The notes beneath the pieces were generated by a model. That model had not been told where the DNA came from, did no database searches, and saw nothing but the letters and a program-made list of their open reading frames with translations. Below are positions 30,309 to 46,680 of a stretch of 64,000 nt of DNA, one piece after another. The stretch's first letter is position 1; every line of letters begins with the position of its first letter. A program made the translations under genes and the position numbers. The stretch is from Megachile rotundata. Its lineage: Eukaryota > Arthropoda > Insecta > Hymenoptera > Megachilidae. Where the stretch lies: NCBI RefSeq assembly GCF_050947335.1, contig NW_027473314.1:5890001-5954000 (forward strand), in the 5' to 3' direction.

Positions 30309-31121
30309 ACTCACTATTATCAATCTAACTCATATTATTAGCCATATTACGCAGATATAATCGATAGAAGGACAATTACTATACTCATTACTCTTATTAT
30401 TATCAATCTAACTCATATTATTAGCCATATTATGCTTATATGATCGATAGAACTACAATTACTATACTTATTACTCTTATTATTATCAATCTAACTCATA
30501 GTATTAACCATATTATGCTTATATGATCGATAGAACGACAATTACTATACTCATTTCTCTTATTATTATCAATCTAACTCTTATTATTAGCCATATAATG
30601 CATATATGTCCGATAGAACGTCAATTACTATACTCATTGCTCTTATTATTATCAGTTTCACTCATAGTATTAACCATATTATGCTTATATGAGCAATATA
30701 ACTACAATTACTATACTTATTACTCTTATTATTATCAATCTAACTCATATTATTAGCCATATTATGCTTAAATGATCGATAGAACGACAATTACTTTACT
30801 TATTACTCTTATTATTATCAATCTAACTCATATTATTAGCCATATTATGCAGATATAATCGATAGAACTACAATTACTATACTCATTACTCTTATTATTA
30901 TCAATCTAACTCATATTATTAGCCATATTATGCTTATATGATCTATAGAACGACAATTACTATACTTATTACTCTTATTATTATCAATCTAACTCCTATT
31001 ATTAGCCATATTATGCTTATATGATCGATAGGACGACAATTACTATACTCACTCCTCTTATTATTATCAATCTAACTCATATTATTAGCCATATTATGCT
31101 TATATGATCGATAGAACGACA
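30309..31121. repeat. 36-monomer-spaced duplication, copy 2
   Basis: This is the second copy of 27,321-28,133. The open frame at 30,523-30,756 encodes the same 77 residues as its twin, as expected for a recent DNA duplication rather than for protein-level selection. A third, partial copy begins at the ACGCAG monomer at 42,126. Confidence 0.85.
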
Positions 31122-31266
31122 ATTACTATACTTATTACTCTTATTATTATCAATCTAACTCATATTATTAGCCATATTATGCTTATATGATCGATAGGAC
31201 GACAATTACTATACTCACTCCTCTTATTATTATCAATCTAACTCATATTATTAGCCATATTATGCT

Positions 31267-32293
31267 TATATGATCGATAGAACTACATTTACTATACTTA
31301 TTACGCTTATTATTATCAATCTAACTCATATTATTAACCATATTATGCAGATATAATCGATAGAACAACAATTACTGTACCCATTACACTTATTATTATC
31401 AATCTAACTCATATTATTAGCCATATTATGCTTATATGATCGATAGAACGACAATTACTATACTCACTACTCTTATTATTATCCATCTAACTCATATTAT
31501 TAGCCATATTATGCTTATATGATCGATAGAACGACAATTACTATACTTATTACTCTTATTGTTATCCATCTATCTCATATTATTAGCCATATTATGCTTA
31601 TATGATCGAGAGAACGACTATTACTCTACTTATTACTCCTATTATTATCAATCTAACTCATACTATTAGCCATATTATGCTTATATGATCGGCAGAACGA
31701 CAATTACTATACTGATTACACTCACTATTATCAGTCTAACTCATATTATTAGCCATATTATGCTTATATGATCGATAGAACGACAATTACTATACTCATT
31801 TCTCTTATTATTATCAATCTAACTAATATTATTAGCCATATTATGCATATATGACCGATAGAACGACAATTACTATACTCATTACACTTATTATTATCAA
31901 TCTAACGCATATTATTAACCATATTATGCTTATATGAGCAATAGAACTACAACTACTATACTTATTACACTCACTATTATCAATCTAACTCATATTATTA
32001 ACCATATTATGCAGATATGATCGATAGGACGGCAATTACTATACTTATTACTCTTATTATTATCCATCTATCTCAAATTATTAGCCATATTATGCTTATA
32101 TGATCGATGGAACGACAATTACTATACTCATTTCTCTTATTATTATCAATCTAACTCATATTATTAGCCATATTATGCATATATGACCGATAGAACGACA
32201 ATTACTATACTCATTACTCTTATTATTATCAATTTAACTCATAGTATTAACCTTATTATGCTTATATGAGCAATATAACTACAATTACTATAC
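31267..32293. repeat. 44-monomer-spaced block, copy 1
   Basis: This matches about 34,919-35,945 at an offset of 3652 bp (44 monomers). Key landmark: TATTACTCCTATT at 31,631 and 35,283, next to the GACTATTACTCTAC monomer. Differences include AACAACAATTACTGTACCC near 31,365 against AATACAATTACTGTAACC in copy 2, and CAGCAC-type differences are absent. The copies part near 32,293, where this one continues with TTACACTCAC and copy 2 with TTACTCTTAT. Confidence 0.75.
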
Positions 32294-34918
32294 TTATTAC
32301 ACTCACTATTATCAATCTAACTCATATTATTAACCATATTATGCAGATATGATCGATAGGACAACAATTTCTATACTTATTACTCTTATTATTATCAATC
32401 TACCTCATATTATTAGCCATATTATGCTTATATGATCGATAGAACGACAACTACTATGCTTTTTACTCTTGTTATTATCAATCTAACTCATATTATTAGC
32501 CATATCATGCTTATATGATCGATGGAACGGCAATTACTATATTCATTACTCTTATAATTATCAATCTAACGCATATTATTAACCATATTATGCTAATATG
32601 AGCAATAGAACTACAATTACTATACTTATTACACTCACTATTATCAATCTAACTCATATTATTAGCCATATTATGCACATATGTCCGATAGAACGACAAT
32701 TACTATACTCATTACTCTTATTATTATCAATCTAACTCATATTATTAGCCATATTATGCTTATATGATCGATAGAACTACATTTACTATACTTATTACGC
32801 TTATTATTATCAATCTAACTCATATTATTAACCATATTATGCAGATATAATCGATAGAACTACAATTACTGTACCCATTACTCTTATTATTATCAATCTA
32901 ACTCATATTATTAGCCATATTATGCTTATATGATCGATAGAACGACAATTACTATACTCACTACTCTTATTATTATCCATCTAACTCATATTATTAGCCA
33001 TATTATGCTTATATGATCGATAGAACGACAATTACTATACTTATTACTCTTATTGTTATCCATCTATCTCATATTATTAGCCATATTATGCTTATATGAT
33101 CGAGAGAACGACAATTACTCTACTTATTACTCTTATTATTATCAATCTAACTCATACTATTAGCCATATTATGCTTATATGATCGACAGAACGACAATTA
33201 CTATACTGATTACACTCACTATTATCAGTCTAACTCATATTATTAGCCATATTATGCATACATGACCGATAGAACGACAATTACTATACTCATTACTCTT
33301 ATTATTATCAATCTAACTCATATTATTAGCCATATTATGCATATATGACCGATAGAACGACAATTACTATACTCATTACTCTTATTATTATCAATCTAAC
33401 GCATATTATTAACCATATTATGCTTATATGAGCAATAGAACTACAACTACTATACTTATTACACTCACTATTATCAATCTAACTCATACTATTAACCATA
33501 TTATGCAGATATGATCGATAGGACGACAATTACTATACTTATTACTCTTATTATTATCCATCTATCTCAAATTTTTAGCCATATTATGCTTATATGATCG
33601 ATAGAACGACAATTACTATACTCATTTCTCTTATTATTATCAATTTAACTCATAGTATTATCCATATTATGCTTATATGAGCAATAGAACTACAATTACT
33701 ATACTTATTACTCTTATTATTATCAATCTAACTCATATTATTAGCCATATTATGCTTATATGAGCAATAGAACTACAATTACTATACTTATTACACTCAC
33801 TATTATCAATCTAACTCATATTATTAACCATATTATGCAGATATGATCGATAGGACAACAATTACTATACTGATTACTCTTATTATTATCAATCTACCTC
33901 ATATTATTAGCCATATTATGCTTATATTATCGATAGAACGACAACTACTATACTTTTTACTCTTATTATTATCAATCTAACTCATATTATTAGCCATATT
34001 ATGCTTATATGATCGATAGAACTACAATTACTATACTTATTACTCTTATTATTATCAATCTAACTCATACTAAAAACCATATTATGCAGATATAATCGAT
34101 AGAACTACAATTACTATACTCATTGCTCTTATTATTATCAATCTAACTCATATTATTAGCCATATTATGCTTATATTATCGATAGAACGACAATTACTAT
34201 ACTTATTACTCTTATTATTATCCATCTATCTCAAATTATTAGCCATATTATGCTTATATGAGCAATAGAACTACAATTACTATACTTATTACACTCACTA
34301 TTATCAATCTAACTCATATTATTAACCATATTATGCAAATATGATAGATAGGACGACAATTACTATACTTATTACTCTTATTATTATCAATCTACCTCAT
34401 ATTATTAGCCATATTATGCTTATATGATCGATAGAACGACAACTACTATGCTTTTTACTCTTGTTATTATCAATCTAACTCATATTATTAGCCATATTAT
34501 GCTTATATGATCGATAGAACGGCAATTACTATATTCATTACTCTTATAATTATCAATCTAACGCATATTATTAACCATATTATGCTAATATGAGCAATAG
34601 AACTACAATTACTATACTTATTACACTCACTATTATCAATCTAACTCATATTATTAACCATATTATGCAGATATGATCGATAGGACGACAATTACTATAC
34701 TTATTACTCTTATTATTATCCATCTATCTCAAATTATGAGCCATATTATGCTTATATGATCGATAGAACGGCAATTACTATACTCATTTCTCTTATTATT
34801 ATCAATCTATCTCATATTATTAGCCATATTATGCACATATGTCCGATAGAACGACAATTACTATACTCATTACTCTTATTATTATCAATCTAACTCATAT
34901 TATTAGCCATATTATGCT

Positions 34919-35945
34919 TATATGATCGATAGAACTACATTTACTATACTTATTACGCTTATTATTATCAATCTAACTCATATTATTAACCATATTATGC
35001 AGATATAATCGATAGAAATACAATTACTGTAACCATTACTCTTATTATTATCAATCTAACTCATATTATTAGCCATATTATGCTTATATGATCGATAGAA
35101 CGACAATTACTATACTCACTACTCTTATTATTATCCATCTAACTCATATTATTAGCCATATTATGCTTATATGATCGATAGAACGACAATTACTATACTT
35201 ATTACTCTTATTGTTATCCATCTATCTCATATTATTAGCCATATTATGCTTATATGATCGAGAGAACGACTATTACTCTACTTATTACTCCTATTATTAT
35301 CAATCTAACTCATACTATTAGCCATATTATGCTTATATGATCGACAGAACGACAATTACTATACTGATTACACTCACTATTATCAGTCTAACTCATATTA
35401 TTAGCCATATTATGCTTATATGATCGATAGAACGACAATTACTATACTCATTTCTCTTATTATTATCAATCTAACTCATATTATTAGCCATATTATGCAT
35501 ATATGACCGATAGAACGACAATTACTATACTCATTACTCTTATTATTATCAATCTAACGCATATTATTAACCATATTATGCTTATATGAGCAATAGAACT
35601 ACAACTACTATACTTATTACACTCACTATTATCAATCTAACTCATATTATTAACCATATTATGCAGATATGATCGATAGGACGGCAATTACTATACTTAT
35701 TACTCTTATTATTATCAATCTATCTCAAATTATTAGCCATATTATGCTTATATGATCGATGGAACGACAATTACTATACTCATTTCTCTTATTATTATCA
35801 ATCTAACTCATATTATTAGCCATATTATGCATATATGACCGATAGAACGACAATTACTATACTCATTACTCTTATTATTATCAATTTAACTCATAGTATT
35901 AACCATATTATGCTTATATGAGCAATATAACTACAATTACTATAC
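34919..35945. repeat. 44-monomer-spaced block, copy 2
   Basis: This is the second copy of 31,267-32,293, with the landmark TATTACTCCTATT at 35,283. Here the TAGTATTAACC monomer keeps the normal CATATTATG, while copy 1 reads CTTATTATG near 32,252. After this block the array enters a run of GATAGGACG/CTCACTCCTC monomers alternating with GATAGAACG monomers. Confidence 0.75.
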
Positions 35946-37001
35946 TTATTACTCTTATTATTATCAATCTAACTCATAATATTAACCATATTATGCAGAT
36001 ATAATCGATAGAACTACAATTACTATACTCATTACTCTTATTATTATCAATCTAACTCATATTATTAGCCATATTATGCTTATATGATCGATAGGACGAC
36101 AATTACTATACTCACTCCTCTTATTATTATCAATCTAACTCATATTATTAGCCATATTATGCTTATATGATCGATAGAACGACAATTACTATACTTATTA
36201 CTCTTATTATTATCAATGTAACTCATATTATTAGACATATTATGCTTATATGATCGATAGAACGACAATTACTATACTCATTACTCTTATTATTATCAAT
36301 CTAACTCATATTATTAGCCATATTATGCTTATATGATCGATAGGACGACAATTACTATACTCACTCCTCTTATTATTATCAATCTAACTCATATTATTAG
36401 CCATATTATGCTTATATGATCGATAGAACGACAATTACTATACTTATTACTCTTATTATTATCAATCTAACTCATATTATTAGCCATATAATGCATATAT
36501 GTCCGATAGAACGTCAATTACTATACTCATTACTCTTATTATTATCAATTTAACTCATAGTATTAACCATATTATGCTTATATGAGCAATATAACTACAA
36601 TTACTATACTTATTACTCTCATTATTATCAATCTAACTCATATTATTAGCCATATTATGCTTATATGATCGATAGGACGACAATTACTATACTCACTCCT
36701 CTTATTATTATCAATCTAACTCATATTATTAGCCATATTATGCTTATATGATCGATAGAACGACAATTACTATACTTATTACTCTTATTATTATCAATCT
36801 AACTCATATTATTAGCCATATTATGCTTATATGATCGATAGAACGACAATTACTATACTTATTACTCTTATTATTATCAATCTAACTCATATTATTAACC
36901 AAATTATGCAGATATGATCGATAGGACGACAATTACTATACTTATTACACTCACTATCATCAATCTAAGTCATATTATTAGCCATATTATGCTCATATGA
37001 T

Positions 37002-38486
37002 CGATAGAACGACAACTACTATACTCATTACTCTTATTATTATCAATCTAACTCACATTATTAGCCATATTATGCTTATATGATCGATAGAACTACAATT
37101 ACTATACTTATTACTCTTATTATTATCAATCTAACTCATATTATTAACCATATTAAGCTTATATGATAGATAGAACGACAATTACTATACTCATTACCCT
37201 TATTGTTATCAATCTAACTCATATTATTAGCCATATTATGCTTATATGATCGATAGAACGGCAATTACTATATTCATTACTCTTATTATTATCAATCTAA
37301 CGCATATTATTAACCATATTAAGCTTATATGAGCAATAGAACTACAATTACTATACTTATTACACTCACTATTATCAATCTAACTCATACTATTAACCAT
37401 ATTATGCAGATATGATGGATAGGACGACAATTACTATACTTATTACTCTTATTATTATCCATCTATCTCAAATTTTTAGCCATATTATGTTTATATGATC
37501 GATAGAACGACAATTACTATACTCATTTCTCTTATTTTTGTCAATCTAACTCATATTATTAGCCACATTATGCATATATGACCGATAGAACGACAATTAC
37601 TATACTCATTACTCTTATTATTATCAATTTAACTCATAGTATTATCCATATTATGCTTATATGAGCAATAGAACTACAATTACTATACTTATTACTCTTA
37701 TTATTATCAATGTAACTCATATTATTAGCCATATTATGCTTATATGAGCAATAGAACTACTATTACTATACTTATTACACTCACTATTATCAATCTAACT
37801 CATATTATTAACCATATTATGCAGATATGATCGATAGGACAACAATTACTATACTGATTACTCTTATTATTATCAATCTACCTCATATTATTAGCCATAT
37901 TATGCTTATATTATCGATAGAACGACAACTACTATACTTTTTACTCTTATTATTATCAATCTAACTCATATTATTAGCCATATTATGCTTATATGATCGA
38001 TAGAACTACAATTACTATACTTATTACTCTTATTATTATCAATCTAACTCATACTAAAAACCATATTATGCAGATATAATCGATAGAACTACAATTACTA
38101 TACTCATTGCTCTTATTATTATCAATCTAACTCATATTATTAGCCATATTATGCTTATATTATCGATAGAACGACAATTACTATACTTATTACTCTTATT
38201 ATTATCCATCTATCTCAAATTATTAGCCATATTATGCTTATATGAGCAATAGAACTACAATTACTATACTTATTACACTCACTATTATCAATCTAACACA
38301 TATTATTAACCATATTATGCAAATATGATAGATAGGACGACAATTACTATACTTATTACTCTTATTATTATCAATCTACTTCATATTATTAGCCATATTA
38401 TGCTTATATGATCGATAGAACGACAACTACTATGCTTTTTACTCTTGTTATTATCAATCTAACTCATATTATTAGCCATATTATGC
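37002..38486. repeat. 107-monomer-spaced block, copy 2 (C-type module)
   Basis: This is a copy of 28,121-29,605 with AAGCTT at 37,155 and ACTAAAAACC at 38,051. The monomer just upstream, with TCACTATCAT at 36,951, reappears at 51,633. That distance is 177 monomers minus 9 bp, as expected with the 9-bp deletion in between. Small private changes include GATGGATAGG near 37,412 and TTATGTTTATATG near 37,486. Confidence 0.82.
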
Positions 38487-39158
38487 TTATATGATCGATA
38501 GGACAACAATTACTATACTGATTACTCTTATTATTATCAATCTACCTCATATTATTAGCCATATTATGCTTATATTATCGATAGAACGACAACTACTATA
38601 CTTTTTACTCTTATTATTATCAATCTAACTCATATTATTAGCCATATTATGCTTATATGATCGATAGAACTACAATTACTATACTTATTACTCTTATTAT
38701 TATCAATCTAACTCATACTAAAAACCATATTATGCAGATATAATCGATAGAACTACAATTACTATACTCATTGCTCTTATTATTATCAATCTAACTCATA
38801 TTATTAGCCATATTATGCTTATATTATCGATAGAACGACAATTACTATACTTATTACTCTTATTATTATCCATCTATCTCAAATTATTAGCCATATTATG
38901 CTTATATGAGCAATAGAACTACAATTACTATACTTATTACACTCACTATTATCAATCTAACTCATATTATTAACCATATTATGCAAATATGATAGATAGG
39001 ACGACAATTACTATACTTATTACTCTTATTATTATCAATCTACCTCATATTATTAGCCATATTATGCTTATATGATCGATAGAACGACAACTACTATGCT
39101 TTTTACTCTTGTTATTATCAATCTAACTCATATTATTAGCCATATTATGCTTATATGA
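37831..39158. repeat. 8-monomer HOR, two tandem copies (664 bp each)
   Basis: Positions 37,831-38,494 and 38,495-39,158 are direct tandem copies, 664 bp (8 x 83) apart. Matching landmarks are TCGATAGGACAAC at 37,831 and 38,495, and ATACTAAAAACC at 38,051 and 38,715. The module then occurs once more with ACTAAAAACC at 40,126. This is a clean example of a short HOR made by unequal exchange in exact monomer register. Confidence 0.85.
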
Positions 39159-40720
39159 TCGATAGAACTACAATTACTATACTTATTACTCTTATTATTA
39201 TCAATCTAACTCATATTATTAACCATATTAAGCTTATATGATAGATAGAACGACAATTACTATACTCATTACCCTTATTGTTATCAATCTAACTCATATT
39301 ATTAGCCATATTATGCTTATATGATCGATAGAACGGCAATTACTATATTCATTACTCTTATTATTATCAATCTAACGCATATTATTAACCATATTAAGCT
39401 TATATGAGCAATAGAACTACAATTACTATACTTATTACACTCACTATTATCAATCTAACTCATACTATTAACCATATTATGCAGATATGATCGATAGGAC
39501 GACAATTACTATACTTATTACTCTTATTATTATCCATCTATCTCAAATTTTTAGCCATATTATGCTTATATGATCGATAGAACGACAATTACTATACTCA
39601 TTTCTCTTATTTTTGTCAATCTAACTCATATTATTAGCCACATTATGCATATATGACCGATAGAACGACAATTACTATACTCATTACTCTTATTATTATC
39701 AATTTAACTCATAGTATTATCCATATTATGCTTATATGAGCAATAGAACTACAATTACTATACTTATTACTCTTATTATTATCAATGTAACTCATATTAT
39801 TAGCCATATTATGCTTATATGAGCAATAGAACTACAATTACTATACTTATTACACTCACTATTATCAATCTAACTCATATTATTAACCATATTATGCAGA
39901 TATGATCGATAGGACAACAATTACTATACTGATTACTCTTATTATTATCAATCTACCTCATATTATTAGCCATATTATGCTTATATTATCGATAGAACGA
40001 CAACTACTATACTTTTTACTCTTATTATTATCAATCTAACTCATATTATTAGCCATATTATGCTTATATGATCGATAGAACTACAATTACTATACTTATT
40101 ACTCTTATTATTATCAATCTAACTCATACTAAAAACCATATTATGCAGATATAATCGATAGAACTACAATTACTATACTCATTGCTCTTATTATTATCAA
40201 TCTAACTCATATTATTAGCCATATTATGCTTATATTATCGATAGAACGACAATTACTATACTTATTACTCTTATTATTATCCATCTATCTCAAATTATTA
40301 GCCATATTATGCTTATATGAGCAATAGAACTACAATTACTATACTTATTACACTCACTATTATCAATCTAACACATATTATTAACCATATTATGCAAATA
40401 TGATAGATAGGACGACAATTACTATACTTATTACTCTTATTATTATCAATCTACTTCATATTATTAGCCATATTATGCTTATATGATCGATAGAACGACA
40501 ACTACTATGCTTTTTACTCTTGTTATTATCAATCTAACTCATATTATTAGCCATATTATGCTTATATGATCGATAGAACGGCAATTACTATATTCATTAC
40601 TCTTATAATTATCAATCTAACGCATATTATTAACCATATTATGCTAATATGAGCAATAGAACTACAATTACTATACTTATTACACTCACTATTATCAATC
40701 TAACTCATATTATTAACCAT

Positions 40721-40740
40721 ATTATGCAGATAGGACGACA
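40721..40740. other. 9-bp deletion giving a 74-bp monomer
   Basis: Sister monomers of this type read GCAGATATGATCGATAGGACG, but here the sequence is GCAGATAGGACG. Nine bases are gone between two GATA copies and one GATA is kept, a classic slippage or microhomology deletion. The ATCGAT box is lost. This is the only multi-base length change I found in the 83-bp array, and it shifts the register of everything downstream by 9 bp. Confidence 0.9.
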
Positions 40741-42779
40741 ATTACTATACTTATTACTCTTATTATTATCCATCTATCTCAAATTATGAGCCATATTATG
40801 CTTATATGATCGATAGAACGGCAATTACTATACTCATTTCTCTTATTATTATCAATCTATCTCATATTATTAGCCATATTATGCACATATGTCCGATAGA
40901 ACGACAATTACTATACTCATTACTCTTATTATTATCAATCTAACTCATATTATTAGCCATATTATGCTTATATGATCGATAGAACTACATTTACTATACT
41001 TATTACGCTTATTATTATCAATCTAACTCATATTATTAGCCATATTATGCTTATATGATCGATAGAACGGCAATTACTATATTCATTACTCTTATTATTA
41101 TCAATCTAACGCATATTATTAACCATATTAAGCTTATATGAGCAATAGAACTACAATTACTATACTTATTACACTCACTATTATCAATCTAACTCATATT
41201 ATTAACCATATTATGCAGATATGATCGATAGGACGACAATTACTATACTTATTACTCTTATTATTATCCATCTATCTCAAATTATGAGCCATATTATGCT
41301 TATATGATCGATAGAACGGCAATTACTATACTCATTTCTCTTATTATTATCAATCTATCTCATATTATTAGCCATATTATGCACATATGTCCGATAGAAC
41401 GACAATTACTATACTCATTACTCTTATTATTATCAATCTAACTCATATTATTAGCCATATTATGCTTATATGATCGATAGAACTACATTTACTATACTTA
41501 TTACGCTTATTATTATCAATCTAACTCATATTATTAACCATATTATGCAGATATAATCGATAGAACTACAATTACTGTACCCATTACTCTTATTATTATC
41601 AATCTAACTCATATTATTAGCCATATTATGCTTATATGATCGATAGAACGACAATTACTATACTCACTACTCTTATTATTATCCATCTAACTCATATTAT
41701 TAGCCATATTATGCTTATATGATCGATAGAACGACAATTACTATACTTATTACTCTTATTGTTATCCATCTATCTCATATTATTAGCCATATTATGCTTA
41801 TATGATCGAGAGAACGACAATTACTCTACTTATTACTCTTATTATTATCAATCTAACTCATACTATTAGCCATATTATGCTTATATGATCGACAGAACGA
41901 CAATTACTATACTGATTACACTCACTATTATCAGTCTAACTCATATTATTAGCCATATTATGCATACATGACCGATAGAACGACAATTACTATACTCATT
42001 ACTCTTATTATTATCAATTTAACTCATAGTATTAACCATATTATGCTTATATGAGCAATAGAACTACAATTACTATACTTATTACTCTTATTATTATCAA
42101 TCTAACTCATATTATTAGCCATATTACGCAGATATAATCGATAGAAGGACAATTACTATACTCATTACTCTTATTATTATCAATCTAACTCATATTATTA
42201 GCCATATTATGCTTATATGATCGATAGAACTACAATTGCTATACTTATTACTCTTATTATTATCAATCTAACTCATAGTATTAACCATATTATGCTTATA
42301 TGATCGATAGAACGACAATTACTATACTCATTTCTCTTATTATTATCAATCTAACTCTTATTATTAGCCATATAATGCATATGTGTCCGATAGAACGTCA
42401 ATTACTATACTCATTGCTCTTATTATTATCAATTTAACTCATAGTATTAACCATATTATGCTTATATGAGCAATATAACTACAATTACTATACTTATTAC
42501 TCTTATTATTATCAATCTAACTCATATTATTAGCCATATTATGCTTATATGATCGATAGAACTACAATTACTATACTTATTACTCTTATTATTATCAATC
42601 TAACTCATATTATTAGCCATATTATGCAGATATAATCGATAGAACTACAATTACTATACTCATTACTCTTATTGTTATCAATCTAACTCATATTATTAGC
42701 CATATTATGCTTATATGATCGATAGGACGACAATTACTATACTCACTCCTCTTATTGTTATCAATCTAACTCATATTAT

Positions 42780-45700
42780 CAGCCATATTATGCTTATATG
42801 ATCGATGGAACGACAATTACTATACTCATTTCTCTTATTATTATCAATCTAACTCATATTATTAGTCATATTATGCATATATGACCGATAGAACGACAAT
42901 TACTATACTCATTACTCTTATTATTATCAATTTAACTCATAGTATTAACCATATTATGCTTATATGAGCAATATAACTACAATTACTATACTTATTACTC
43001 TTATTATTATCAATCTAACTCATAATATTAACCATATTATGCAGATATAATCGATAGAACTACAATTACTATACTCATTACTCTTATTATTATCAATCTA
43101 ACTCATATTATTAGCCATATTATGCTTATATGATCGATAGGACGACAATTACTATACTCACTCCTCTTATTATTATCAATCTAACTCATATTATTAGCCA
43201 TATTATGCTTATATGATCGATAGAACGACAATTACTATACTTATTACTCTTATTATTATCAATCTAACTCATATTATTAGCCATATTATGCTTATATGAT
43301 CGATAGAACGACAATTACTATACTTATTACTCTTATTGTTATCCATCTATCTCATATTATTAGCCATATTATGCTTATATGATCGATAGGACGACAATTA
43401 CTATACTCACTCCTCTTATTATTATCAATCTAACTCATATTATTAGCCATATTATGCTTATATGATCTATAGAACGACAATTACTATACTTATTACTCTT
43501 ATTATTATCAATCTAACTCATATTATTAGCCATATTATGCTTATATGATCGATAGGACGACAATTACTATACTCACTCCTCTTATTATTATCAATCTAAC
43601 TCATATTATTAGCCATATTATGCTTATATGATCGATAGAACGACAATTACTATACTTATTACTCTTATTATTATCAATCTAACTCATATTATTAGCCACA
43701 TTATGCTTATATGATGGATAGGACGACAATTACTGTACTCACTCCTCTTATTATTATCAATCTAACTCATATTATTAGCCATATTATGCTTATATGATCG
43801 ATAGAACGACAATTACTATACTCATAACTCTTATTATTATCAATCTAACGCATATTATTAACCATATTATGCTTATATGAGCAATAGAACTACAATTACT
43901 ATACTTATTACACTCACTATTATCAATCTAACTCATATTATTAACCATATTGTGCAGATATGATCGATAGGACGGCAATTACTATACTTATTACTCTTAT
44001 TATTATCCATCTATCTCAAATTATTAGCCATATTATGCTTATATGATCGATGGAACGACAATTACTATACTCATTTCTCTTATTATTATCAATCAAACTC
44101 ATATTATTAGTCATATTATGCATATATGACCGATAGAACGACAATTACTATACTCATTACTCTTATTATTATCAATTTAACTCATAGTATTAACCATATT
44201 ATGCTTATATGAGCAATATAACTACAATTACTATACTTATTAATCTTATTATTATCAATCTAACTCATAATATTAACCATATTATGCAGATATAATCGAT
44301 AGAACTACAATTACTATACTCATTACTCTTATTATTATCAATCTAACTCATATTATTAGCCATATTATGCTTATATGATCGATAGGACGACAATTACTAT
44401 ACTCACTCCTCTTATTATTATCAATCTAACTCATATTGTTAGCCATATTATGCTTATATGATCGATAGAACGACAATTACTATACTTATTACTCTTATTA
44501 TTATCAATCTAACTCATATTATTAGCCATATAATGCATATATGTCCGATAGAACGTCAATTACTATACTCATTACTCTTATGATTATCAATTTAACTCAT
44601 AGTATTAACCATATTATGCTTATATGATCGATAGAACGGCAATTACTATACTCATTTCTCTTATTATTATCAATCTAACTCATATTATTAGCCATATAAT
44701 GCATATATGTCCGATACAACATCAATTACTATACTCATTGCTCTTACTATTATCAATTTAACTCATAGTATTAACCATATTATGCTTATATGAGCAATAT
44801 AACTACAATTACTATACTTATTACTCTTATTATTATCAATCTAACTCATATTATTAGCCATATTATGCTTAAATGATCGATAGAACGACAATTACTATAC
44901 TTATTACTCTTATTATTATCAATCTAACTCATATTATTAGCCATATTATGCTTATATGATCGATAGGACGACAATTACTATACTCACACCTCTTAATATT
45001 ATCAATCTAACTCATATTATTAGCCATATTATGCTTATATAATCGATAGAACAACAATTACTGTACCCATTACTCTTATTATTATCAATCTAACTCATAT
45101 TATTAGCCATATTATGCTTATTTGATCGATAGAACGACAATTACTATACTCACTACTCTTATTATTATCCATCTAACTCATATTATTAGCCATATTATGC
45201 TTATATGATCGATAGAACGACAATTACTATACTTATTACTCTTATTGTTATCCATCTATCTCATATTATTAGCCATATTATGCTTATATGATCGAGAGAA
45301 CGACTATTACTCTACTTATTACTCTCATTATTATCAATCTAACTCATACTATTAGCCATATTATGCTTATATGATCGATAGAACGACAATTACTATACTT
45401 ATTACTATTATTATTATCAATCTAACTCATATTATTAGCCATATTATGCTTATATGATCGATAGGACGACAATTACTATACTCACTCCTCTTATTATTAT
45501 CAATCTAACTCATATTATTAGCCATATTATGCTTATATGATCGATAGAACGACAATTTCTATACTTATTACTCTTATTATTATCAATCTAACTCATATTA
45601 TTAGCCATATAATGCATATATGTCCGATAGAACGTCAATTACTATACTCATTACTCTTATTATTATCAATTTAACTCATAGTATTAACCATATTATGCTT

Positions 45701-46680
45701 ATATGATCGATAGAACGACAATTACTATACTCATTTCTCTTATTATTATCAATCTAACTCATATTATTAGCCATATAATGCATATATGTCCGATAGAACG
45801 TCAATTACTATACTCATTGCTCTTATTATTATCAATTTAACTCATAGTATTAACCATATTATGCTTATATGAGCAATATAACTACAATTACTATACTTAT
45901 TACTCTTATTATTATCAATCTAACTCATATTATTAGCCATATTATGCTTAAATGATCGATAGAACGACAATTACTATACTTATTACTCTTATTATTATCA
46001 ATCTAACTCATATTATTAGCCATATTATGCTTATATGATCGATAGAACGACAATTACTATACTTATTACTCTTATTATTATCAATCTAACTCATATTATT
46101 AGCCATATTATGCTTATATGATCGATAGGACGACAATTACTATACTCACTCCTCTTATTATTATCAATCTAACTCATATTATTAGCCATATTATGCTTAT
46201 ATGATCGATAGAACGACAATTACTATACTTATTACTCTTATTATTATCAATCTAACTCATATTATTAGCCATATAATGCATATATGTCCGATAGAACGTC
46301 AATTACTATACTCATTACTCTTATTATTATCAATTTAACTCATAGTATTAACCATATTATGCTTATATGAGCAATATAACTACAATTACTATACTTATTA
46401 CTCTTGTTATTATCAATCTAACTCATATTATTAGCCATATTATGCAGATATAATCGATAGAACTACAATTACTATACTCATTACTCTTATTATTATCAAT
46501 CTAACTCATATTATTAGCCATATTATGCTTATATGATCGATAGAACTACAATTACTATACTTATTACTCTTATTATTATCAATCTAACTCATATTATTAG
46601 CCATATTATGCAGATATAATCGATAGAACTACAATTACTATACTCATTACTCTTATTGTTATCAATCTAACTCATATTAT
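42780..46680. repeat. Large HOR block A (47 monomers)
   Basis: The block is bounded by the rare TTATCAGCC monomer, whose CAGCC lies at 42,780 and next at 46,681 (3901 bp, 47 monomers). It carries GATCGATGG, then TATTAGTCATATT, TAATATTAACC, the TTGTGCAG monomer at 43,952 and the GATACAACATC monomer at 44,714. These last two recur in block B at 48,019 and 48,781, both 4067 bp (49 monomers) on, so A and B are the same module with two monomers gained or lost between markers. Late in this block two extra TCCGATAG/CTCATTTCTC monomers are present near 45,610-45,790 relative to B. Confidence 0.85.

Larger units (their letters stand above)
26701..42779. repeat. 83-bp array, middle zone with repeated 0.7 to 1.5 kb blocks
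   Basis: This zone is all 83-bp monomers. A three-monomer repeat opens it: the TCGAGAG monomer at 26,792 and 27,041, 249 bp apart, with matching neighbours. New monomer types become common: ATAATGCATATATGTCCGATAG with AACGTCAATT; TTTAACTCATAGTATTAACC; GAGCAATATAAC; and GATAGGACG with CTCACTCCTC. Blocks recur at offsets of 36, 44 and 107 monomers (listed separately). Within 39,159-42,779, the AAGCTT monomer at 39,230 repeats 37,155 (25 monomers), and the ACTAAAAACC monomer at 40,126 repeats 38,715 (17 monomers). The ACGCAG monomer at 42,126 repeats 30,349 (142 monomers minus 9 bp). No non-satellite sequence is seen. Confidence 0.9.

Noticed and set aside
30523..30756. Identical 77-residue frame, which might suggest conserved coding
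   Set aside because: Its identity to the 27,535 frame is explained by the 2988-bp DNA duplication covering both coding and non-coding monomers around it.
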